NCBI GenBank assembly: GCA_030159075.1
Contig: BROG01000234.1
Location: 903,688 to 967,687, forward strand
DNA: 64,000 bases
Source of the DNA: Atrina japonica
Lineage: Eukaryota; Mollusca; Bivalvia; Pterioida; Pinnidae
Reading direction: 5' to 3'
In this document: piece after piece, positions 37,901 through 52,900 of the stretch
Layout: every line of letters starts with the position of its first letter
How positions within the stretch are numbered: the first letter of the stretch is position 1
The notes under the pieces: generated by a model
What the model saw: the letters and a program-made list of their open reading frames with translations, nothing else
Database searches by the model: none
What the model was told of the DNA's origin: nothing
Made by a program: the position numbers and the translations under genes

Positions 37901-40900
37901 TATTTCAGGATAGGATACTCAGTAGTGCTACAGTCATACTTTTCATTTATATATCATTCCATAGACATACATCCATAATAAACTGTCATTTCTGTGATAA
38001 ACACTATGACCTTTATCCAGGTTCTCAATGACTATGATGTATATATTCTTTTACTGAATTTTGATCTTGCAACAGAGGAGGAAAGACGAATTACAAAAAT
38101 TATATCCTAGAAAGCTTGCCACACCACCTGGTGGTGGTTTACCTATTGGGGGCTATGATGACTACCGCAAACGTCTCCGTGCAGATCGGACACGTGAATA
38201 TAGGGATTCTCTATTGCAGGTAACCAGTTGACCTGGTTTTATCTTAATCAAATGTACTGTATTACCACTTAATTCTAATATTATTTTTCCTCTGAATCCA
38301 TGTCATTTTTAGTTTGACCAATACTAGTAGCAGACTTACCTGTTCTTTTTTTAAAATATTCACTGTGTGAATTTAAAATAAGAGATAAAAGTTAGCACTC
38401 ATAATGTATCTATCCTTTTTTTTTATAATTTTGTATCAATTTCTATTCATTCTGATCCTTGGGCACTTTGATTGACTAATTTTAATTTTTCTATTTCCAT
38501 CTATTTTTACATATAATCAGTAATTATAATTCATCTCAGAGAAAATGTTGTATTAGTATAGCGTTACATGAAATGGTTGTTGGTTTTATAGCATTCTGTC
38601 TTGTCTATGTTTGAAACTCTTTAGCAATGAAATGCACTAATGGTATTATCTTCATGATAAACTTTATAGCAACAAAAACAACAATGGTTCCAACGTGCTC
38701 AAGAATATCAATTGGATACCTCGCCCATCCATGAGGGGCACCTTCAAGCAGAGCGCCCTCTAGTGGGGTCTCCGAGAGATGTTATAATTGATTATAAAAA
38801 GTTAAAACAAGAGGTTGGGGAGGATCGTAAAACTGATTACACTAAGAATTTGACTCAGGTACTACCTTGTTATTCGGCGAAGTCGGTTTGCATTAGTCCT
38901 ATTAGATTGCTACAATAGATTTTGCTAGATTAAGTGTATTGATAAAGGTAAGCGAGCACGAAGCATTTTATTCTTTTATTTATATTAGATAAAATAATAG
39001 TCGTTGTACGTGAGCAATGGTGGCTAGGTTTGCCTTGTATTATGAATAACTTTTATCCTAGCAAAGCATGTAATATTTATACAGTTTTATACCAAAATGA
39101 ATTAGTATAGTCACTCTAAAATTTGCTATAGAACACAAAATTGAGTAGGCAGTTTGCTTTTTTTAAACATGAGTTGTAGATTATAAAATTAGCATAATTC
39201 TGGGTACTGCTGCTTCCTAGTACTGCACAAGTGGACATTTTGTTTATAGAAGATTCCAAAAAGTCAGACAAACAAATACAGTGGAACCTGTCTTGATAGA
39301 CCACTCCCATCTGCCACTTAGATTTGATCTCTCAAGACAGGTGGTCTCTCCATGGAGGTTTTATGTAAAGTAATATTTAATGGAGTGATTCTCAGATTGT
39401 GGTCTCACAAGACGGATGGTTTCTCATGAGGGTCTGGTCTCTGTCAGGACAATTTTACTAAATATATTTTCTTGATAGTACCTGCATGGGCTTTTACTTT
39501 TACTTTGACTTTTTTACTACTTTTATGTAGTAAGTTGGGAGAATCTGAAGGTATATATGACAATATTACTTTGTAATCTCTGTAGTAAGTTTTGTGGTTC
39601 ATGTGACCTCATTAATATTTATTTGCAACATTTGCCAAATGTGTTTTAAGTCCTTTTGATTTCTTAGAATGAAATGATCTGGGCCTGGCACCTTAAAACT
39701 TAAAAATTTACTTCAGTCTAAAAAGTTGTCGCAACTTTGGATAATCCTGAAATCTGATAGGCTGAGCATGCCATGTTGAGAATATTCTAAGACTTCAATA
39801 AATTGCCAAAGTTTTATGGTGCTAGACCCTGTTCTCTAAGTCTAATGAATGCTGTTCCCCTTTTCTATGAAATACTTAATATTATTATTCAGTGGTTTGG
39901 GTACCTCCATTTTCATTTGCCAAATGTGTTTTAAGGCCTTTTAATTTTATAGAATGAAATGATCTCTTCTCTAAGTCTAATGTATGCTGTTTCCCTGTTT
40001 TATGAAATACTTTATCTTTTATTCAGTAGTTTGGTTGCCAAAATATTTCATTTCATGATCTGGGTTCATTTATATCTTATTAGTTTTTGTTTTGAATATT
40101 ATTGCTTTGGTACTCTGATAGTTTTGAATATTTAGTTCTATTGTCTATATAAATTTCAGTTACATGTATATACTGCAATTTTGAACTATATATAGATGCT
40201 ATTGCTATTACATGAACATAAACTTTTACATTCACATTTCCATAATAAATTCTCTGTCAAATCTTCATAATTGTTACATCACAGTGAGCTCTGTAATGTC
40301 CTTTTAATACTGCTGAGTTCTAATAGACCCTTACAGTAAGATCTACATCCACTTTTGACCTTTTTGGCTGAGGTTATCACAGTAAGATCTATAGACATTT
40401 CAGACTAAGTTGGGAGACCCCTACAGCAACACCTATAACTTCTGTTTAGAACTTTTTGGCAGGGATGATCACAGTAAGTTCTGTAACATTCTGTGTGGGT
40501 GTTCATGGTGGAGCATCTGTAGCATCACATCATATTTGTTGAACCTGTTTTAAGTGGTCAAAGGACCATTGTAAATTCTATATTTCTTATTGGATTTCAT
40601 AACTGAATAGTCATGGCACCATAGTAAATTCCGCACCCTCTCTTTAAGTCTTCATGGTAGAGTTAGGTAAAGGACCATTGTAAATTCTATATTTCTTATT
40701 GGATTTCATAACTGAATAGTCATGGCACCATAGTAAATTCCACACTCTCTTTTTAAGTCTTCATGGTAGAGTTAGGTTATAGTGCTAAAGTAAATTCTAA
40801 AACAGCAACAGTTACATGTCCTAGAGAGTCTTATTTGCCCTCTGACCCATGCATCTCCTGACAACCCAATATCCAATGATAGGGACATACTGCTATGATA

Positions 40901-43900
40901 TATCTATCTCCCCACCTTCTAACTGTAACTTTTACTCTATGCAATATTAAGGCAGAGATTTTTTAGATTTGGCAAAATTGATGAGGATAAAATATGTTTT
41001 GTAAAACATAATAAATCCTGTTTGAACTTGGCCAATCAGGTTGAGGGGGTTTGTGTTTGATGAACATATCTTGTCTTAAAATAAAAAAAAAAATGATCAT
41101 ATGTGTCAAGGAATTTAATTGTTTTCTTTTACTTAAATTCTGTATGGCAGTTTACAGTTACCTTAGTTGACTGTTTACAATACTGTAGTCGACTGACAGG
41201 CACACATGTTCTCAGATATTTGCATTATACCTTATTGTTGTTTTTATTTTTGTTCTTTTGTCATCTGAAATGATTGTGATACATCTAAGCACCTCAGTTC
41301 ATAACTTGTCTATTATGTTCTAGGTTTATTTTCTTTGAATTCCATTTCATGTTCAGTGCTGTAGAAAAATCATTTTTAATGAAGGGAGTATTGCTGAACA
41401 TTCCTCTGCAGGCTTTATTATCTATAATATTACAGGTTTACTCACCAACCCCTGTGATCACATTTAGACTCACCCAGATCAATAGATTGTATGTTCTACT
41501 ATCATAATTCAGGAATGAACAATTGCATATTGCATGTAAAATTGTTATAGGATTTTTATTCTAAGTCATACACCCCTGAATTCTGACAGTGGACTTAACC
41601 ATTCTTTGAATTGGGTTAGTCCAAATGTGACTTCAGTGGTTGATGAGTTATCTAGGAACAATAATATTAAACTTCGTCTCTGGCTTTGTCTTACAAAATG
41701 ATTTCAAAATTTGATGCCGCAGGCAGTACTGGAAGTAGATACTTGTGTAACCTATACATACTTATAGATAACTGCTACATTATGTTCAAGTTAGTTAGTA
41801 CTGCAGAAACCATATAGTCTAACCTTCAAATAGTACTGGTGAAAGTGTAGCCGCAAATATTTATACTATGAATGCTTTTGTAGTACCTTTATGAATTAGA
41901 AATTCTTCAGCAGTACTGGTGAAATAAAAGTTACCGGCTGATTGGAACAGAATTCATATTTGGGGAGGGGGGGGGGGTCTATAGAGGACAGTATCTTATT
42001 GACTTATTCCAGGCAACAGTAGAGTGTGTATGTGTAATAATTTGAACCATGCACTTATCAATCTATTTGGGAGGGGGCTGAAGCCCCAACACTTTCCCCT
42101 TCTCCCTGCTTCTGATGGGCCAGTAGTAACATAAATGTAAACAATTGCTATACAAGAGACAAAGGGGCATCTATGGCCAAGTGGTTAAAGCATCGATCAT
42201 GCCTTAAACTATGAAGTCTCTCACTTGTGGTCAGTGCAGGTTTAAGCCCCACTGGAACATAAGCCTGGTTTATTTAGAGAGTTTGCCAGTTTACTTGCAG
42301 AATGTTGGTGGTCTCTTCATGGGTACATTGTATTTAGGTTCTTACCTCCAACATGAAAAACTATCTGCCACCATATAACTGGAAAAAATATCAAATGTGG
42401 TGTAAAACACTGAATAAGAATACAAAGAGAATACCATACTACTAACAGTATTGTTTCAAGGCTATTTATAGTGCAGACTTCGCAATAAATTATGTCACAG
42501 AACTGGTATTCCAGATGTTGTTGTAGGATATATGTAAATAATCAAAACTTTAAACACTTTCAGTGTCATGGATACAGTAGTTAGGTAGGGCAGACCTATA
42601 TAAATATTGATCAATACCATTGTCTTTTGATTCTGGTATCTGCAGTATGGTTCTTGTTAGTTTTCCCAATTGCTTGTTATCCCCTGAAGCTTGTAGGCAT
42701 GTTATGCATTTACTATTTATAAAATATGTCATTTTAAACCATCCAATTTGTGTATTTTTTACTTAACTGAATGTTTATATCCAATTTCAAGTTTAAAAAG
42801 CTGTCCAAGATGGCTGCCATCATCATTCTTTACTGTACTACATGAATATTGATAAGTGCACATCCTATGAAGTTGTTAGTGACATCACTTATCACATAAT
42901 TAATTCAGTATCTGTTTTATGAGTTGTTTCAATTATTTCCATGCATATCTGAGCAACATGTTAACTTTCAAGTTAAAACATAAGTCCAAGACAATGTGAA
43001 GGAGTTTATTTCTAGATTTTGCTGATCTGTATCAGACATAAATATGTTGGGCTATAGATCATACATATGTAACAATTTTTTCAAAAGTGTGCTGTTCTTT
43101 TGAAATACGTGAAATTTTGTCCTCCAGTTTCTTCAAAGAAAATATTTAACCAACATTTATTGGTATATTAATTCAATACCCAGCTAATACATCATTGTAG
43201 TTTTATGGTATGCTTGTTAGAAAACGGAAATAAAGGGGACTACATCCATCTTTGATGCAACACAGGAAATTTGACTGTCGCTGGATACCCTGGTTCATCT
43301 CTCTTGTCAATTTTGGCACTGTAGATTTAATTTCCTGAACTGTACTCAGGATGCGATACATCAACTTCTGTCCAATATTAGATAATTTTATACTGTATTT
43401 GTCAACCTATAGAATATAGTTATGTGCATACCACAGGAAATACTCAAGTAACAGTACAGTACAATATTATACATGAGCATGTACAAAACATATGTTTATA
43501 CATGCAAAAGAATCTTGAGGATCACATTTTACAGTATTTACTGAAAGATTGTCTTTTGTATTTTTGTTCATAAAAAAAGAAGAAGAAAAGTACAATGGTT
43601 TAAAAATGCATATAGGAACTAAAGATGTAACATATTTTGCATATGGAGCCCCGTATAATATGTTTTGCAGTATTTGCTGATAGAGAAAGGTTCTTCTAGA
43701 TCTTTTGTATTTACCTTTGTTCATACCTTATGGAAATCTTAAGTACAATTTTATGCATGAGTATGTGCAAAGCATGTATTTATACCTGCAACTGAACCTC
43801 TATAGAACTTTCAGAATCCATAGTACAATTACGGAATCCTGTAGTAGCTCATACCTCTATTGTTATTTGCATGTTATTTGATTTATTTGTATTGATTTGC

Positions 43901-46900
43901 ATGTTTGAAGTGTAGCAATGCATCTAATCAACCTAACACATTTAGTGCTTGATTCTGTATATGTAGAAGGAGCGTGAGACAAAATCAAAGCCTCCTCCAA
44001 CCCCACCGGTGGGGCTTGATATCCCCACAGAACAAGATCGCAAGCGGATAGTAGAACTGAAGAAGAAACAGTATCGGGACGAGTTGCTAATGGTAACTTA
44101 TCAGTCATAATGGGTTTAATCATCCTGTTAAATTGTCCTAACAACACTTGACAAAGCTAATCAACAAATTGATAACAATTTCCAAGAAATGTGTATATAA
44201 TTTCATACACACAGTATTAAGATATTCAATAAGTTACTTTTGTCATTCAAAACTTTTTATAAATCTGTTTATTTACGGAACTCCTGAAGTAAAGTTGCTA
44301 TTGATTATTCTTAAATGCTATAAAAAAATTGTTCAGTTTCCAAATAATTTGATATATGCCAAAAACAAGAATTAAAATACAATATAGGTCAAATTATTGT
44401 CTATATTTTATGCAAACCTATGTTACATGTAGAAAAGGAGCTTTCAATAATGAGGATGTTGAGTCTCATAATTATCTAAATTTTCTATTTATAGTAAATA
44501 AAGCCACAATTGCTTTGAGTCAAATGAATCTGTATTTTCTCAGATGCATGCTTTTAAAATAGTTGAAATAAATTTATCTGCTTACACAATGGAAATAGGT
44601 AGGACAATACATTATCATTTAAAGGCTTATCACATATTCTTCTGCTTCCTACCGTATATACATAACAAACCACCAATCAAATTAACTGTACACGCCCACT
44701 TTCCTCTCTTAAAACTTTTTTATGCAACTGCTTTTGCACGTTTTTGCTGCAGCTTAGAGGAGTCACACATTGATTGACTTTTACCAAATGTAGATTCCAG
44801 TTACCTGGAAAACAAACCAAAGAAATGTGAATGATCTGATCTGTACTAAAACTATAAAGACATCTTAGGGTTCCTCAGAAAATACTACTGTGAAGTATTT
44901 AAAAGAAAGAAAAGTATATGCAGAAATGCTACTAATATTTTGTGTACAGAGTTCTGTTGTTCAATGTATTTTCATATTCTTCCAGTATAGAATTGTTGCA
45001 TCCTTTTGAAATGTTCCGGGAGTCTGTCATTACATTAGTTAGTGTACTATAATTCAGTACATCAGTTCCTTCCCAAAGAGGCCACCTTATGTACCACAGA
45101 AATGTTGTTTCTTCAAAGAGATTTTGAATTTAATGCATCAATTAAGTGTTTTTATGAATTTGGTTTTCAGAGTCACTGGTCTTTCATATCATACTTGTCT
45201 TTCACAACTGACAGATCTTTCACAACAGACTGGTCTTTCACATCAGACCAGTGTTTCATATCAGACTGGTCTTTCACAACAGATCAGTGTTTCACATCAG
45301 ACTAGTCATTCTCAACAGACTGGTCTTTCACATCAGTCTGGTCATTCACAACAGACTAGTATTTCACAACAGACCAGTGTTTGATATCAGACTGGTCTTT
45401 AACAACAGTCTGGTCTTTCACAACAGAACAGTGTTTCACAACAGACTGGTCTTTCACAACAGACTGGTCTTTCACATCAGACTGGTCTTTCACAACAGAC
45501 TGGTCATTCACATCAGACTAGTATTTCACAACAGACTGGTCTTTCACAACAGTCTGGTCTTTCACAACAGATCAGTGTTTCACAACAGACTGGTCTTTCA
45601 CATCAGACTGGTCTTTCACAACAGACTGGTCATTCACATCAGACTAGTGTTTCACAACAGACTGGTCTTTCACAACAGACTGGTCTTTCACATCAGACTA
45701 ATATTTCAGAACAGACCAGTGTTTGATATCAGACTGGTCTTTCACAACAGATCAGTGTTTCACAACAGACTGGTCATTCACATCAGACTAGTATTTCACA
45801 ACAGTCTGGTCTTTCACATCAGACTGGTCTTTCACAACAGATCAGTGTTTCACAACAGACTGGTCTTTCACAACAGACTGGTCATTCACAACAGACCAGT
45901 GTTTCATATCAGACTGGTCATTCACAACAGATCAGTGTTTCACATCAGACTAGTCATTCACAACAGACCAGTCTTTCACAACAGAATGGTCTTTCACAAC
46001 AGACTGGTCTTTCACATGATAATAGTCTTTCACAACAGACTGGTCTTTTACATGATAATAGTCTTTCACAACAGATCTTGCAAATGCATATACTAAAATT
46101 TAACCACTTTTCTATTCACCTGATAGTTTGATCACTTATTGCGAGATTTCTCTATATCAAAAACACTGGAAAAATCTCAGATTTTGACAGGTTAAATTCT
46201 AAAACAAACATTGAACAACAGACTCTGAGTATATATAGTAAATATATGCATAATGATGATTAGCAACTTTCACTAATGAATAACCAATCAGATAATCAAA
46301 TACATGACCTGTCGTAAGTCAGGTGTCAGGTAACATCAGGTTACAAATAGAAAGATAGTATTTCTGTAGCTGAACAATGATTATATAACATGTTAACACA
46401 AACATTAATTTTAACTTCTTTTAAAAGAGTGGTAGATATAGATGAAATTTAACATCTTTGTTGAAATTTAAGAGAACACATTACTTAATTCATTCAAAAC
46501 AAATAAATTTCATACATAACTTACAGCAACAAAAGGAGCAAATATTAAATAAAGTTCAACATCAGCCAGAGATTCAAGTTTTAGATCGCAGGAACCAACA
46601 ACCACCTCCTCAACATGATATGAGGCGAAGTCAGGACAGCCAGCGCTACAGAGCACCATCCCCTCGTTGGGAACCAGAAATGTACAAAAGAGAAACATTT
46701 GCCCCTGATCAGGTAATATATCCATACATATGTATATCTGTCTATTCATTTCAGCCAGTAATTTATGGTTTAAGTGCTTATTTCTGGCGTGCAGATTTTT
46801 GAATTTGGGTTTTATGTATTGATGTGGAAGTGGCGCTGTCCTAATTTTTTTATTTGAAACTGCATACTATTATGACAAATCGTGATGGAACAGCTCAGAA

Positions 46901-49900
46901 AAGGTCTATTGGAAATCTGTGCTATTACAAAGTTGATCAGCCTATCATTTTGGGGGTAAATATGGATGATTTAGCATACAAGCATATTTGTTATGCTACA
47001 TGGCTGATATGATGTCAAATTAACTTCCTGTGTTATTGAGTAGAAAATATGATATTGGCAATTTTACCCAAAATTGTTTTCAACATATGAAAATTTACAC
47101 TGCAGTTTCTACTTGTTTTTCATTGTCTATTACTGATATTTTCCGTGATAAGAATATAATAATCAATAAATTGATTTTCAGTCTTTTGTCTCTGTTTATC
47201 AAAAGTGGTAATTTTTAATGCTTTAGTATATTTGCAGTGATTATGTCCTAGAGAAATAGTTTTTAGTAGTTTTTTGCTGTATGAATTATTCAAATAACAT
47301 CTTTTCATTTAGTCATTACATATTGAATATTACTTAGTACAACTTTTATTTCATCATGGAAGTGCATTAACTCCTCAGAATGTTTTGGCGCATTAACTTT
47401 CAAAATATTTTATTTATTCTGCATGAGTTTTATCTTTGTTGTTTCTTTTTTATGTGTAATGGAGCAATCGAGACTTCATGATGTTAAAATAACAATGGCT
47501 ATCATTCAGTCAATGTTTTAGTGTTAAATAGAATATTGAACTATCTCTATGGCTTCATATTTCCATACCAGAAATTCTTTTGAATTGCCATCTAGTATTT
47601 TCATGAAAATTAAAATTCAGACTTAACAACTTGTTTTGATAAAATGTTGATGGACATGGCAATTAGGTTTGAAAACATATGGTCATTCACTGGCTGAAGA
47701 AAGGAGTGTATCAGTGTAGTTAAGATGGTTTGTAAGGAAAATAATGTCAGAAGTTTACATGTGAATAATATATTTCAAGGAATGATGATGGAATCCTTGT
47801 ACAGCCACAAATCCCAAATTCTATGAAGAGTTTTTATATATGTATATATATGGTCTTACACCCAAGTCAGATTGCATTTTTTCACATGGAGTTTTGCCCC
47901 CAGACCCTGATCAAATAGCAGTTTCCAGTAGTACAGGCTTAAATCCAAATTTGTCTTAAAAACATAATCAAAGGGCAATCTTTCATTTCCTTAGCAACAA
48001 AATCCAATGGCCAAACCATCCATTCAGGAAATGGATAAACCATCCATTCAGGAAATGGGTAAACCATACATTCAAGAAACAGGTTTTGGCTCTGAAGAGC
48101 AAAAATCAACAAAGATACCACAGAGAATGGATGAGGACTTTCAGAATTTATGGTATGGCAATTACAAACGAGAGCCATTTCGGAAAGCATCACCGGTAAT
48201 TTTCATCATTTCGGTGTAGTACTTGTTACTAGGTCTAATGCATGAATTATTATATGCTTTATAAAGCTTGTACTGGAGTTAACATGTAACAGACTACATA
48301 TTTACAAGATAAGTGTGTGTGTACTCAGCTTGTGTAGCATGGCAGGAGATGATTTTATTGTCCTTTTTCCACCCTAAAATATTCTATATTGCTGTATATT
48401 TAGTCTATATATACACCCCCAGGATTTATTTTATGGACAATATTTTATAATTCACTAGACAATTAATCTAACAATATTTGCTTTTATTTCTTTTATGTTT
48501 TATTCCCAAATTAAATTTTAAAATGACATTAAATGTAGTCCACTCTTACATTTACTTTCTTTCAGGCTTGATATTTTCTTTCCTCACATTTTTATTTGAT
48601 TTATTTAGCTTATTTATTTATCTGTTTTATTTGGTTGATGATCATTGGAATAATGTAACAGGGACACCCATGGCTGAGGCTGAGTGATTAAGTCCATGAG
48701 CTCAATACAGTCTGATATGTACTGTAGTTAATCTGAGTGGGTTCCAGTCTTGTTGAATTCTTCAGATATGAGAGAGAGAGAGGACAGACAGACAGAGACA
48801 CAGAGAGAGGGGGGGGGGGACAGACAGATAGATGACAGACATAGAGAATTAATAAGGTTGAAAAATGGAAAAGAATAACAAATTTTTATTTTGTTTCATA
48901 ACACATTATGTCAGAATGGAAGAGGGTTATATCAGGTGAAAAGGTCTAATTTCACTTAAGTTGGCTTAATAATATAAGGTATAACACAAGCATTTGGTGG
49001 CAGGAAGATTTGCATAATTACAATGATGCACTGTGCTATTGAGTTTTGCTGATAATACTTTCTAGCCCTGTACTCATTTGCTGACAATACTTTCTAGCCC
49101 TGCACTCATTTGCTGACAATACTTTCTAGCCCTGTACTCATTTGCTGACAATACTTTCTAGCCCTGCACTCATTTGCTGACAATACTTTCTAGCCCTGCA
49201 GTCATTTGCTGACAATACTTTCTAACCCTGTACTCATTTGCTGACAATACTTTCTAGCCCTGCAGTCATTTGTTGACAATACTTTCTAGCCCTGTACTCA
49301 TTTGCTGACAATACTTTCTAGCCCTGTACTCATTTGCTGACAATACTTTCTAGCCCTGCAGTCATTTGCTGACAATACTTTCTATCCCTGTACTCATTTG
49401 CTGACAATACTTTCTAGCCCTGCACTCATTTGCTGACAATACTTTCTAGCCCTGTACTCATTTGCTGACAATACTTTCTAGCCCTGCACTCATTTGCTGA
49501 CAATACTTTCTAGCCCTGTACTCATTTGTTGACAATACTTTCTAGCCCTGCAGTCATTTGCTGACAATACTTTCTAGCCCTGCAGTCATTTGTTGACAAT
49601 ACTTTCTAGCCCTGCAGTCATTTGTTGACAATACTTTCTAGCCCTGCAGTCATTTGTTGACAATACTTTCTAGCCCTGCAGTCATTTGTTGACAATACTT
49701 TCTAGCCCTGCAGTCATTTGCTGACAATACTTTCTAGCCCTGCAGTCATTTGTTGACAATACTTTCTAGCCCTGCAGTCATTTGTTGACAATACTTTCTA
49801 GCCCTGTACTCATTTGCTGACAATACTTTCTATTGTAACAGACCTATGATCACAGTACTTCACATTTTTTACAAACTTACAGTCACACTTCTTCCCAATG

Positions 49901-52900
49901 TTACAAACCTGTGATCACTACTTCCCAGTGTTACAGACTTGTGGTCACATACTTCCCAGTGTTATAGACTTTTCATCACAATACTTCCCTAAGTTACAGA
50001 CTTGTGGTCACATACTTCCCAGTGTTATAGACTTGTCATCACAGTACTATACAATGTTACAAACTTGTCATCACAGTAATTCTCAATGTTATAGACTCAT
50101 TATCATAGTACTTCCCAGTGTTACAGATTTGTCACTAGAGTACTTTGCAGTGTTACAGATTTGTGATTACAATACTTCCCAGTGTTACAGATTTGTAATT
50201 ACAGTACTTCCCAGTGTTACACACTTGTCACTAGAATACTTCCCAGTGTTACAGACTTGTCATCATAATACTTCCCATTGTTAGAGATTTGTCATCACAA
50301 TACTTCCAAGTGTTACAGATTTGTCACTAGAGTACTTCCAGGTGGTACAGACTTGTCGTCACAATACTTCCAAGTGTTACAGATTTGTCACTAGAGTACT
50401 TCCAAGTGTTACAGATTTGTCACTAGAGTACTTCCAAGTGTTACAGATTTGTCACTAGAGTACTTCCAAGTGTTACAGATTTGTCACTAGAGTACTTCCA
50501 GGTGGTACAGATTTGTGTCATCACAGTAATTCCCAGTGTTACAGATTTGTCATCACAATATTTCCAGATTTGTCACTAGAGTATTTCTAGTGGTACAGAT
50601 TTGTGTCATCACAGTAATTCCCAGTGTTACAGATTTGTCATCACAATATTTCCAGATTTGTCACTAGAGTATTTCTAGTGGTACAGACTTGTCATCACAG
50701 TACTTCCCAGTGTGATAAACTTGCAGTCTACCAGAGGTAGAATACTTCCTGGTATTACAGATTTTTCATCACAATGCTTCCCAGTATTACAGATTTGTCA
50801 TCACAATACTTCCCAGTATTACAGATATGTCATCACAATACTTCCAAGTGTTACAGATTTGTCACTAGAGTACTTCCAAGTGTTACAGATTTGTCACTAG
50901 AGTACTTCCAGGTGGTACAGATTTGTGTCATCACAGTAATTCCCAGTGTTACAGATTTGTCATCACAATATTTCCAGATTTGTCACTAGAGTATTTCTAG
51001 TGGTACAGACTTGTCATCACAGTACTTCCCAGTGTGATAAACTTGCAGTCTACCAGAGGTAGAATACTTCCTGGTATTACAGATTTTTCATCACAATGCT
51101 TCCCAGTATTACAGATTTGTCATCACAATACTTCCCAGTATTACAGATATGTCATCACAATACTGTCAGAAAGTTTAAAGAATTACAATGACAGTACCGT
51201 AAAATGTAATAATTTTATGATGACAATACAGTCCTGCATTGACAATATTTTCTGATGTTAGAGTTGTTATGATGATAGTGTCTAGAGTAGAACTTATATA
51301 CACCAAATTTACTGAGTACTCAAGCTCATTTATATATATTCATATATAATCATTTGAGTTATAGGAAAACATTTTATTATTTTTTGTCATTCACATATAA
51401 ATTTTTGTGTCACACTTATGTTTTCTCATAAAAAATGAATGAATGCATTGAGTACAGTACTCAAAATTTGAGCACATATTCAAACAATTTTTAAATATTT
51501 CTGAAGTTTTTTTTTCAAATGAGCAATAATTTTGATCATTATTTACAATTGTATGCCATCAATGTACAAACATGTTAAGTTACAAAATAAATTTTGCATG
51601 ATTTTACATTAAAATCATGAAAAAATTGTTGAGCTTGAGTACCAAGTTAATTTGATGACTTTGGGTCCTGGTGCATGTGCTGACACTGCCATCAGTGCTA
51701 TACCTCTTAATTAACGACATTATCTAAATTCCAACAGTATATGTCATTTTCCATTGTAGATTATTTACCTTTACATAACCCTGTGTAATACACCCAAAAT
51801 TACTATTATATTCTCTGGGATAATTCTTTGCTTCCTATCCATAATCAAATTGCTTTGAGTCATAATATTTCAAATCAGCTTTTAAAAACTTAGCTTACTA
51901 AAGAGTTTTATGGAAACACTTCAGGTTTTATTTGGTATTTAGATATGCACTTAATTCATTATTTCAAATTGTCCTGACCAGATCATGCTGTAGCAGATTA
52001 TCTGCTAGTAAGTCCTTATAAGTAGACAGATGGTTGGCAGCATATGGTATACATTATGAACATATTTTTTGGCAGCATGATTAACCTAGTGGTAGATAAA
52101 TGGTTGGCAGCATGATCTACCTAGTGGTAGACAAAAGGTTGGCAACATAGTCTACTTAATGGTTGATAAATGGTTGACAGCATGATTAACCTAGTGGTAG
52201 ACAAAAGGTTGGCATCATGGTCTACCTAGTGGTAGACAAAAGGTTGGCAGCATGATCTACCTAGTGGTAGACAAAAGGTTGGCAGCATAGTCTACTTAAT
52301 GGTTGATAAATGGTTGATAGCATGATTAACCTAGTGGTAGACAAAAGGTTGGCAGCATGATCTACTTAGTGGTAGATAAACAATTGGCAGCATGGTCTAC
52401 CTAGTGGTAGACAAAAGGTTGGCACCATGGTTTTCCTAGTGGTAGACAAAAGGTTGGCATCATGGTCCACCTAGTGGTATAAAAAAGGTTGGCAGCTTGA
52501 TCTACCTAGTTGTATAAAAAAGGTTGGCAGCATGGTCTACCTAGCAGTAGACATAATTTTGGCATGATGTTATGAAAGACATAATATTTCATCTGAATGC
52601 ATGTCATGACAGCATGAATTTGTTATTATAATGTAGGCATTACTCTTTTCATCTTTGCTCTCTTATTCTGCAATGGATTGTCTGACTTTCATTCTCAGTC
52701 TCTTTCTTTTTTCTTTTGTTTTTCTTTCCATCCTTCACTGCTTAATACTTTTTAGCCATTTCATAAATTTTTAATAAATTTACATCACATTTTACTTAGT
52801 TTTCAGATTTTTGCAGAAACCAATATATCATTTTGTTGAGGGATAAGTGTCATAAAATATTGTCCATCATTAAAGATCATATTGGAGAAACTCTGAGTTA

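Larger units (their letters stand above)
35788..38075 (+). other. CSPP1: CSPP1-like intron 5
   Basis: A 2.3-kb intron with two simple tandem arrays and one MITE, listed separately. The rest is AT-rich and unremarkable. Confidence 0.75.
38859..43966 (+). other. CSPP1: CSPP1-like intron 7
   Basis: A 5.1-kb intron with a MITE (39277), tandem duplications (40561; also 'gccaaatgtgttttaag' at about 39629 and 39920), a family P copy (41562), a poly-G tract (41960-41978) and a SINE (42164). A 60-bp segment is duplicated 283 bp apart near 43462 and 43745. Confidence 0.75.

Noticed and set aside
45251..46096. 281-codon open frame
   Set aside because: It is an 18-bp minisatellite read through. The amino-acid sequence is only the repeat, other frames are open too, and it lies within an intron between well-supported exons.
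49045..49830. CRISPR-like array of regular 32-bp repeats
   Set aside because: There are no unique spacers; units are directly tandem, and the context is a eukaryotic intron.
49898..50284. 128-codon frame with CYRFV-like repeats
   Set aside because: A read-through of the second 32-bp minisatellite.
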